From JANWVO01 sp964458495 (GTDB taxonomy: Bacteria > Acidobacteriota > Terriglobia > Bryobacterales > Bryobacteraceae): a stretch of DNA of 64,000 nt. Of the stretch, positions 58,123 through 64,000 are shown one piece after another. Position numbers and translations under genes: made by a program. A model generated the notes under the pieces. The model was not told where the DNA came from. It ran no database searches and worked only from the letters and a program-made list of their open reading frames with translations. The stretch spans positions 62,001 through 126,000 of the forward strand of contig CAYWJB010000005.1 in the NCBI GenBank assembly GCA_964458495.1, read 5' to 3'. Position 1 is the first letter of the stretch; every line of letters starts with the position of its first letter.

Positions 58123-59502
58123 ATGGAAAACATCAACCGGGAGCATGCGGAGTACAAGGCCTGGAAGGGCGTGTGGCCGAAATACCGGGACCTGTACGCG
58201 GGCGGCGAGCAGTTCACAGCAAATGCCGACCGGTACCTGATTCCGAGGCAGAAGGAGCCGGCGGCGGTCTACCGGGAGCGGGTGAGCCGGGCGTTTTACG
58301 AGAACTACGCCGGCTCGATCATCGACTGGTATGCGGCGACGCTGTTCCGGAGGGAGCCGATCCTGACGTTCGAGGGGCGCGACGAGGGGGCGCGGCGGTA
58401 TTTCAACGATCTGGCGGAGGACTGCGACCGGCGGGGGTCGACGCTGAGCGACTTTTTCCGGCGGCAGGTGGTCGAGGCGATGGTGATGGGGCGGAGCTAC
58501 ATCACGATCGACTTTCCGAAAGGGCCGCGGCCGGCGGGGAGCCGGGCGGAAGAGGACGCCCTAGGGTTGTCGCGCGGGTATTTCAGCGAGTATCCGGCAG
58601 AGAGTGTCATTCACTGGCAGAAGGACGAGCGCGGCGAGTACGAGTGGGTGGTGCTGCGCAGCGAGCGGGACGTGGTGGATGAGACGACAGGGGCGAGGAG
58701 GAAGCTGCGGGAGTGGGTGAGGTACGACCGGCAGCGATACGAGATCTGGCGGCAGGTGGAGACGGAGGGCAAGGCGGCGCCGGCGCAGAAGCAGGAAGAG
58801 GGGCTGCACGGTCTGGCGGGACTGGGGCGGGTGCCGGTGTTCGAGTTCACGCTGGGCGAGGGGATGTGGCTGATGAACCGGGCGGCGTCGCTGCAACTGG
58901 AGCACTTCAACAAATCGAACGCGCTGGCGTGGGCGCTGACGATGGGGCTGTTCGCGATGCCGGTGATATACAGCGACAGCGAGTTCAAGCAGGTGGTGGG
59001 CGAGAGCTACTACGTGAAGCTGGGCAAGGAGGACCGGTTCGGGTGGACGGAGCCCGAGGGGCACGTGTACCGGATCGCGCTGGAGAACATCGACCGGCTG
59101 AAGGAGGAGATCTACCGCGTCTGCTACATGCTGCACCAGGCGGGGGGATCGCTATCGAAGAACGCGGCGCTGACCGGGGTGAGCAAGCAGCGGGACTACC
59201 TGGTGACGCAGGAGGTGCTGCGCGGGATGGGGGACCGCGTAAAGGACATGCTGAAGCGGCTGTTGAGGACGCTGGCGGAGGCGCGGCAGGACGAGATCCT
59301 GATTGGCGTGGCGGGGATGGATGAGTTCGACATCGGCGAGTTTTCGAGCGAACTGGAGGACGCCGAGCGGCTGTTGCGGATGGGGATTCCGTCGGCGACG
59401 CTGCGGGCGGAGATCCAGAAGAAGCTGGCGATGAAGTATCTCTGCGACGCGAGCCAGGAGCTGAAGGACCGGATCGCGCGCGAGATCGACGCCGGGCAAT
59501 AG
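58123..59502 (+). CDS. Phage portal protein (DUF4055-like)
   Basis: The 459-residue portal lies directly downstream of the terminase. Portal features: an N-terminal YAGGEQFTANADRYLIPRQKEP and FYENYAGSIIDWYAATLFRREP, and a helix-rich middle LEHFNKSNALAWALTMGLFAMPVIY. The C-terminal coil is KNAALTGVSKQRDYLVTQEVLRGMGDRVKDMLKRLLRT. It is the 12-mer that connects capsid and tail. GGGGGAG precedes ATG 58123. Confidence 0.88.
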   Translation: MENINREHAEYKAWKGVWPKYRDLYAGGEQFTANADRYLIPRQKEPAAVYRERVSRAFYENYAGSIIDWYAATLFRREPILTFEGRDEGARRYFNDLAEDCDRRGSTLSDFFRRQVVEAMVMGRSYITIDFPKGPRPAGSRAEEDALGLSRGYFSEYPAESVIHWQKDERGEYEWVVLRSERDVVDETTGARRKLREWVRYDRQRYEIWRQVETEGKAAPAQKQEEGLHGLAGLGRVPVFEFTLGEGMWLMNRAASLQLEHFNKSNALAWALTMGLFAMPVIYSDSEFKQVVGESYYVKLGKEDRFGWTEPEGHVYRIALENIDRLKEEIYRVCYMLHQAGGSLSKNAALTGVSKQRDYLVTQEVLRGMGDRVKDMLKRLLRTLAEARQDEILIGVAGMDEFDIGEFSSELEDAERLLRMGIPSATLRAEIQKKLAMKYLCDASQELKDRIAREIDAGQ

Positions 59503-59532
59503 GGCCGGCAGAACGAAGGAGCGAGGGCAAGG

Positions 59533-60123
59533 ATGGAGCAGGCACAGCACGCGGAGATGCAGGCGTCCGCAGGGGCGCAGCCGGAGGAGATCCGGACGGT
59601 GATTCGGAGCGTGATCGAGGAGTATCTCGATCAGCAGAAGAAGGAGAGCGAGCCGGCGTACAAGGCGGAGCTTCAGGAAGAGAGGAAGAAGCGGGAGCAG
59701 CTGGAGCGCCGGTTGAACGAGCTGGTGGAGGAGAACAAGCGGAGCCGCCAGATGGCGGAGGAGAGCGACCGCCACGCGCAGATCAAGAGCGAGCTGCAGA
59801 GGCTGGGCGTGTCGAAGGTGGACCTGGCGTTCCGGATCGTGAAGGACGAGATTGTGAGGGCCCCGGACGGGGCGCTGGTGGCGCGGACGCCGGAAGGGGA
59901 GAAGAATTTCAGGGAATTTCTGTCGAATTTTGTGCAGGAAAATCCCGAATTTCTGCCGGCGCGGATTGCGGGCGGCAGCGGGGTGGTGAGCCCCGGCCGC
60001 GGGCCTGCGACGCCGGCGGTTGTGGATCTGGACAAGATCCGGCCTGGCATGAGCCAGGAGGAGATGCAGCGGATCCGGGAGCAGATCAGCCGGGTGGCGC
60101 TGCAGAGCCTGAGAGGGGAATAG
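59533..60123 (+). CDS. Phage scaffold-like coiled-coil protein
   Basis: The 196-residue protein has a long charged coiled coil (about 20-90: IEEYLDQQKKESEPAYKAELQEERKKREQLERRLNELVEEN). A small C-terminal region then ends in KIRPGMSQEEMQRIREQISRVALQSLRGE. Position between portal and coat, high charge and coiled coil are the hallmarks of head scaffolding proteins that guide capsid assembly and are later lost. There is no protease motif. Confidence 0.75.
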   Translation: MEQAQHAEMQASAGAQPEEIRTVIRSVIEEYLDQQKKESEPAYKAELQEERKKREQLERRLNELVEENKRSRQMAEESDRHAQIKSELQRLGVSKVDLAFRIVKDEIVRAPDGALVARTPEGEKNFREFLSNFVQENPEFLPARIAGGSGVVSPGRGPATPAVVDLDKIRPGMSQEEMQRIREQISRVALQSLRGE

Positions 60124-60182
60124 CGCGGAGGGCGGGAGCCGCCGCGAGGCGCTGGTAGAGCAACAAGGAAAGGAAAGAGAGG

Positions 60183-61094
60183 ATGGCAGCAATCACATCG
60201 GCCAATCTGGCAAATGCGATCGTGAAACTGGTGGCGGTGGACGCGCTTCCCGCGTTGATGGGCCACCTGGTGATGGGCAATCTGGTGAACCGGGACTTCG
60301 AGCCGACGCTGGCTCAGGCCGGGGACACGGTGAACGTGCCGATCCCGCCGACGATGGTGGCGAACAACATCGCCGAGGGCGGGACGGTGCAGACGCAGAA
60401 CCCGAATGTGGAGACGGCGCAGATCGTGCTGAACACGCACGCGGAGGCGACGTTCCAGATTCCGGACGTGACGAAGGTGATCGCGGTTCCGGACCTGCTG
60501 AGGCTGTACATGGAGCCGGCGATGATCGCGCTGGCGGAGAAGGTGGAGAGCGACCTTCTGGGCCTGTACAGCCAGTTCACGGCGAACGCGCCGCTGGGCA
60601 CAGGCGGGACGGCGCTGACGGAGGCGGTGGTGGACGCGGCGGAGACGGCGCTGTTCAACGCGAAGGTTCCGGCGAGCGAGCAGAAGTACCTGGTGGTGGA
60701 CGGGACGGCGTATTCGCAGCTGCGGCAGATTCCGCGGTTCAGCGAGTATCAGACGGCGGGCGACGCCGGGCTGCGGGCGCTGGTGGACGGCAGCATCGGG
60801 CGGCTGAAGGACTTCTATGTCTTCCGGTCGCAGTTCGTGAAGAAGACGGGTTCGTCGCCGGTGACGACGCAGAACATTGCGTTTGCGAAGAACGCGATGG
60901 GGCTGGCGGTGCGGCGTCTGCCGAAGCCGCTGCCGGGGACGGGCGCCATTGCGGAGTACGCCGAGGTGGGCAACTTCGGCATCCGGGTGGTGATGAGCTA
61001 CCAGCCGAACACGCTGGCGCAGCAGTTCACGGTGGACATTCTGTATGGCGTTGGCGTTCTGCGGAACAGCCACGGCGTGCAGGTGCGCAGCTAG
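60183..61094 (+). CDS. Major capsid protein, P22 coat-like
   Basis: The 303-residue protein begins MAAITSANLANAIVKLVAVDALPALMGHLVMGNLVNRDFEP, resembling the P22 coat family N-arm, then GDTVNVPIPP. The middle TAQIVLNTHAEATFQIPDVTKVIAVPDLLRLYMEPAMIALAEKVESDLL is the HK97-fold spine. The C-terminus, YEVG-like NFGIRVVMSYQPNTLAQQFTVDILYGVGVL, is a late strand. It is expected to be the most abundant structural protein of this particle. The ribosome site AAGGAAAGAGAGG lies upstream. Confidence 0.87.
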   Translation: MAAITSANLANAIVKLVAVDALPALMGHLVMGNLVNRDFEPTLAQAGDTVNVPIPPTMVANNIAEGGTVQTQNPNVETAQIVLNTHAEATFQIPDVTKVIAVPDLLRLYMEPAMIALAEKVESDLLGLYSQFTANAPLGTGGTALTEAVVDAAETALFNAKVPASEQKYLVVDGTAYSQLRQIPRFSEYQTAGDAGLRALVDGSIGRLKDFYVFRSQFVKKTGSSPVTTQNIAFAKNAMGLAVRRLPKPLPGTGAIAEYAEVGNFGIRVVMSYQPNTLAQQFTVDILYGVGVLRNSHGVQVRS

Positions 61095-61167
61095 CAGAGG
61101 CGGGGAAGAAGGGGGCGGCGAGGCGCCGCCCCCGACGCAGCCGGACAGAACACAAAGCGAGGACAGG

Positions 61168-61488
61168 ATGGATCTGAGGCGTTACTATCAGGAGCTCCGC
61201 CGCAAGGAGGCGGAGATCGAGGGCAAAGACATTTACGTGGCGAGCCTGGAGACGGCGGACGGGGGGAAGGCGGGAGTGATCACGCAGGTGCCCAAGACGC
61301 TGGGATGCCGGCTGATTGTGGAGGGGAGAGCGCGGCTGGCGACGAAGGAAGAGGCGGAGCGGTACGAGCAGGAAGAAGAGCGGAAGCGGGCGGAGTTTGC
61401 GAGCCAGGAATTCGCGCGGAAGATCCAGGTGCAGGTGGTGGCGGACCCGCGGGCGGGCCGGAGCGGGAAGGGCGAGGAGAGGGGCTAG
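61168..61488 (+). CDS. Small phage protein, head-region (unknown)
   Basis: The 106-residue protein has a charged N-terminal helix (DLRRYYQELRRKEAEIEGKDIYVASLET), then a beta segment GGKAGVITQVPKTLGCRLIVEGRARLATKEEAERY and a basic tail. Position between coat and connector genes suggests a head decoration or stabiliser. GCGAGGAC precedes ATG 61168. No family is recognised. Confidence 0.6.
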   Translation: MDLRRYYQELRRKEAEIEGKDIYVASLETADGGKAGVITQVPKTLGCRLIVEGRARLATKEEAERYEQEEERKRAEFASQEFARKIQVQVVADPRAGRSGKGEERG

Positions 61489-61497
61489 GAGGGCGAG

Positions 61498-62238
61498 ATG
61501 GCGCTGCTGGTGGACGGAGACATCAACGGCCTGGACGAACTGAAGGAATGGGACAGCGGCGTGCTGGAGGTTGCGCACGGGGAGGGGATCGACCTGGGCG
61601 CGAAGCTGCGAAGGGCGCAGGCGGAAGTGGAGGAGGAGATCGAGGCGTTTCTGCGGGACCAAGAACGCGGCGCGCTTTCGCAGGTTGTGGTGGACAGGGG
61701 GTTGAGGCACTGGCACGCGCTGAAGACGCTGGAGGCGGTCTACCGGGACGCCTATTTCAACCAATTGAACGACCGTTACGGGGAGAAATGGAAGCACTAT
61801 TACGAGCTTTCCGGCCGCCAGGCGAAGAAGTATTTCGACGCGGGCGTGGCCATTACGTACGAGCCATTGCGCAGGCCGGCATGGGTGGAAGCGGAGATCG
61901 AAGACGGCCCGACGGCGCCGGGGAGCTACCGGATCCAGGCTACGGTCGTGGACGGGCAGGGGCGGGAGAGCGCGCCGTGCCCGGTGCAGGTGATCGCCGC
62001 AGCGCTGCCGCACGGGTTGCGGGTGCGGCTGCCGTATGCGCCGGAAGGGGCGGCGGGTTGGAACGTCTACGTGAGCGGGGCCGACACCGCGCCGGGTTTG
62101 CAGAACGCGGCGCCGATGGGGCTTGAAGAAGCGTGGGAACTGCCGCCGGAAGGAGTGGCAAGCGGCCGGCCGGCGGGCGAGGGGCAGGCGGCCGATGAAG
62201 TGATCCGCGCGGGCGGATTCATTTTGCTGAGGGGCTGA
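61498..62238 (+). CDS. Phage head-tail structural protein (unknown type)
   Basis: The 246-residue protein has an N-terminal helical half (WDSGVLEVAHGEGIDLGAKLRRAQAEVEEEIEAFLRDQ...LRHWHALKTLEAVYRDAYFNQLNDRYGEKWKHYYELSGRQAKKYFDAG) and a C-terminal Ig/FN-like beta domain with GSYRIQATVVDGQGRESAPCPVQV and GWNVYVSGADTAPG. The helical part resembles head-tail connector proteins; the Ig-like domain is common in phage structural proteins for surface attachment. It overlaps no gene and has 9 nt upstream. Confidence 0.6.
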   Translation: MALLVDGDINGLDELKEWDSGVLEVAHGEGIDLGAKLRRAQAEVEEEIEAFLRDQERGALSQVVVDRGLRHWHALKTLEAVYRDAYFNQLNDRYGEKWKHYYELSGRQAKKYFDAGVAITYEPLRRPAWVEAEIEDGPTAPGSYRIQATVVDGQGRESAPCPVQVIAAALPHGLRVRLPYAPEGAAGWNVYVSGADTAPGLQNAAPMGLEEAWELPPEGVASGRPAGEGQAADEVIRAGGFILLRG

Positions 62239-62241
62239 GCG

Positions 62242-62736
62242 ATGACGTTCACGATTCGCGAGGTGCTGGAGCGGGTGCGGGAGCTGCTGGAGGGTGAGGG
62301 CGGACTGGCGGACAGTCTGGAGCAGTTGAGAGGGGAGTATGAGGCCGAGGACCGGGCCTGGCCGCTGCGGACAGTGGTGCTGAAGGCGGCACCGGAGCAT
62401 ATCGAGCAGGCGTGGGGCGGCCGGTATCCGGCAGTGAACGTTTACTGCGAGAAGGTGCGGAGCCGCCCGACGGAGCGGCTGCGCCGGTTTTCGGGCGAAG
62501 TGCAAGCAGGGATCGAAGTGAGGGTGTCGCAGGACCGTCTGGAGGGGATCACGGATCTGTTGCATTACTACTGCGACGCGGTGAGAGACGTGATGGAGAG
62601 GCGCGGCGGCTGCATTGGGCCGGGGCTGTACCTGAGCGGCGAGGCGACAGTCCACGTCGATCCGGTGAAGAAGGGCGGGAGCCATTTTCTTCAAACCGGG
62701 CGGGTGATGTGCACGGTGATTGTGAACCGGGAATGA
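62242..62736 (+). CDS. Phage head-closure/tail-terminator-like protein
   Basis: The 164-residue protein begins MTFTIREVLERVRELLEGEG and has ERLRRFSGEVQAGIEVRVSQDRLEGITDLLHYYCDAVRDVM, then a C-terminal VHVDPVKKGGSHFLQTGRVMCTVIVNRE. Size, alpha-then-beta layout and position between connector and tail-tube-like genes match tail-terminator or head-closure proteins. It lies 3 nt after the previous gene, so it is cotranscribed. Confidence 0.6.
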   Translation: MTFTIREVLERVRELLEGEGGLADSLEQLRGEYEAEDRAWPLRTVVLKAAPEHIEQAWGGRYPAVNVYCEKVRSRPTERLRRFSGEVQAGIEVRVSQDRLEGITDLLHYYCDAVRDVMERRGGCIGPGLYLSGEATVHVDPVKKGGSHFLQTGRVMCTVIVNRE

Positions 62737-62752
62737 GCGGAGAAAGCGGGCA

Positions 62753-63919
62753 ATGAGTTGCTACATTTCGACGAGGAACAGCCGTTATTATGCGGTGAAA
62801 GAGGCGGAATTCGGGAAAGTGGCCGCAGCCAGCGCTTCCGGCCGGTTCGGCGCCGTCTGGCTGCGGGTGGCGCAAAAGCACGAGGAGCCGCGCAGGCGCG
62901 ACAAAACGGGCACGCGGACCCGTGCAGGCGTGGCGGGCCGGCTGCGGAAGCGGACGAGCTTCGAACTCAGCACGTACCTGTTTGCGCGCGAGGCCGGGGA
63001 GGCGGCGCCAAGGTGCGGCGCGCTGGTGGAGGCGGCGCTGGGCGCGGCGCCCCGGGTGACGGCGGGAGGGCTGCCGGTGGCTCAAGTGCAGGGGAGCATG
63101 GTAGTGTTCGGCGCGAGCCACGGCCTTCAGCCGGGCGACGGTCTGAGCATCGGCGGAGAGTTGAGGGTGGTGACGGCGATCCCGGACAACCAAACGGTGT
63201 GGGTGAGCGCTCCATTCCGGGGAGGCGGTGGAGCCGTGACAGGTGGCGCCGTAAGCTACGGCCTGGCGGGGCAGCTTCCGAGCGTGAGTCTTTACGAATA
63301 CTGGACGCCAGAGGGGGCCGTTCAACGGATCCTGACCGGAAGTGTGGTGGACGAGATGGAAGTGGAGCTGAACGGGGACTTCCACGAGTTGACGTTTCGA
63401 GGCGTATCGGCGGGCGTGATCGACAACCGGACGTTCGAAGGCGGGCAGGGCGGGCTGGCAATGTTTCCCGCCGAGCCGGCGACCGAGGCTCTGTTGGAGA
63501 CTCCTGTGCCGGGGCACCTGGGCCAAGCGTGGGCAGGGACGGGCCCATGGCCTCTGGAGACGCTGTCACAAGCCCGCGTCCGGGTGAAGAACAACGTGGA
63601 GCTCAGGTGGCGGGATTTTGGGTTGATGGAGCCGAAATGCGCCGTGCCGGGCGACCGGGAAGTGACGATCGATCTGGAGATTTATGGCACGGGCGCGGAG
63701 GCGTGCGAGGCGCTGTATGCAAGTGCGAGTCGTCGTGAGCCAATGCCCCTCATGGTTCAAATGGGAGAAGTTCCAGGGGCAATGTGCGGCGTTTATGTTC
63801 CGAATTTTGTTCCTGCTCCTCCAGAATTTCTGGATGGAGAGGAGCGGCTTCGGTGGCGGCTACGGGGCAGTATTGCGCAAGGGGTTCGAGAAGACGAGAT
63901 TCACGTTGTTTTCGGCTGA
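62753..63919 (+). CDS. Phage tail-tube/major tail-like protein
   Basis: The 388-residue, beta-rich protein contains a Gly-rich middle (PFRGGGGAVTGGAVSYGLAGQLPSVSLYEYW). The C-terminal block (VRVKNNVELRWRDFGLMEPKCAVPGDREVTIDLEIYG...RREPMPLMVQMGEVPGAMCGVYVPN) resembles long tail-tube proteins. The N-terminus has SCYISTRNSRYYAVKEAEFG, a beta-hairpin typical of tube subunits. Bases after about 63,730 are slightly less GC-biased than the rest of the gene. Confidence 0.6.
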   Translation: MSCYISTRNSRYYAVKEAEFGKVAAASASGRFGAVWLRVAQKHEEPRRRDKTGTRTRAGVAGRLRKRTSFELSTYLFAREAGEAAPRCGALVEAALGAAPRVTAGGLPVAQVQGSMVVFGASHGLQPGDGLSIGGELRVVTAIPDNQTVWVSAPFRGGGGAVTGGAVSYGLAGQLPSVSLYEYWTPEGAVQRILTGSVVDEMEVELNGDFHELTFRGVSAGVIDNRTFEGGQGGLAMFPAEPATEALLETPVPGHLGQAWAGTGPWPLETLSQARVRVKNNVELRWRDFGLMEPKCAVPGDREVTIDLEIYGTGAEACEALYASASRREPMPLMVQMGEVPGAMCGVYVPNFVPAPPEFLDGEERLRWRLRGSIAQGVREDEIHVVFG

Positions 63920-63929
63920 GGGGACGAGA

Positions 63930-64000
63930 GTGGACTACGAAAGCACGGTGAAGCGAGAGTCGAAAGCCTGTCCTGGCGTGCGGTACGTGATCCGGAGGCC
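63930..64000 (+). CDS. Start of a phage tail-assembly-like gene (3' truncated)
   Basis: GTG 63930 begins a frame DYESTVKRESKACPGVRYVIRR that runs off the window. A short basic N-terminus with PGVxYVIRR after a tail-tube-like gene resembles small tail-assembly-chaperone-type proteins. Only 23 codons are visible, so the call is tentative. Confidence 0.45.
   Translation, partial: MDYESTVKRESKACPGVRYVIRR

Overview
The window is a high-GC bacterial chromosome segment, most likely from the Acidobacteriota and plausibly the Bryobacterales/Solibacter group. This rests on family content: a secreted VWFA-related protein of the acidobacterial type, a TonB-dependent receptor with an N-terminal carboxypeptidase-like regulatory domain, an acidobacterial-style secreted protein, a Tat-type Gfo/Idh/MocA oxidoreductase and TPR-rich lipoproteins. 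The assignment is inference. No rRNA or complete tRNA gene is visible.

Layout. 1-2 kb: dTDP-rhamnose reductase (5' truncated) and a VWA protein. 2.2-8.0 kb: the most distinctive block, an operon preceded by a near-consensus sigma-54 element and a perfect 9+1+9 palindrome. It encodes a membrane-anchored GcvH-like protein without the lipoyl lysine at the usual place, a four-cluster Fe-S protein with a C-terminal anchor, an NrfD/HybB quinone-type membrane subunit, a histidine kinase whose periplasmic domain has two c-heme-like motifs, and an NtrC-type sigma-54 activator. The operon appears to encode an electron-transfer complex together with the sensor and activator of its own promoter. 8-13.3 kb: archaemetzincin, a fucose-isomerase-like protein, SDR, thiolase and an epimerase. 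13.3-20.4 kb: an anti-sigma-like protein, Uup ABC-F ATPase, ComF, HNH nuclease, PHP phosphoesterase and YgfZ. 20.4-23.3 kb: an MBL hydrolase and the overlapping rfbA-rfbC-rfbB operon. 23.4-28.5 kb: cupin, HisS, gamma-carbonic anhydrase, S9 peptidase and a glutaminyl-cyclase-like M28 protein. 28.5-32.5 kb: two methyltransferases, a VTT/DedA-like protein, a GT2 glycosyltransferase and a DUF123 protein. 32.5-42.7 kb: TonB receptor, hybrid kinase, MFS transporter, DUF4920, a large TPR protein, MiaA, a small secreted protein and FabI. 43-48.4 kb: an unknown protein and an ARPP-1/DUF6569 protein embedded in hairpin-rich DNA, a secreted protein, a glycosyltransferase, a hairpin-rich gap with a strong orphan promoter, and a GNAT. 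48.4-56.3 kb: an oxidoreductase, TPR lipoprotein plus TPR protein, PBP1b-like synthase and proline dehydrogenase.

56.5-64 kb is a tailed-phage head/tail module in canonical order: small Lys-rich protein, large terminase, portal, scaffold-like, P22-type coat, head-tail completion proteins, tail-tube-like protein and the start of a tail-assembly-like gene. It runs off the right edge. No integrase, lysis or replication gene is visible, so a prophage and a gene-transfer-agent-like element cannot be told apart here.

Many genes lack a Shine-Dalgarno sequence and instead carry a TATCAT/TACAAT-type -10 hexamer 6-9 nt before the start codon. This suggests widespread leaderless or near-leaderless transcription. 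From about 48 kb rightward, plus-strand genes favour G-ending and minus-strand genes C-ending codons, a strong strand skew that also opens long spurious antisense frames.
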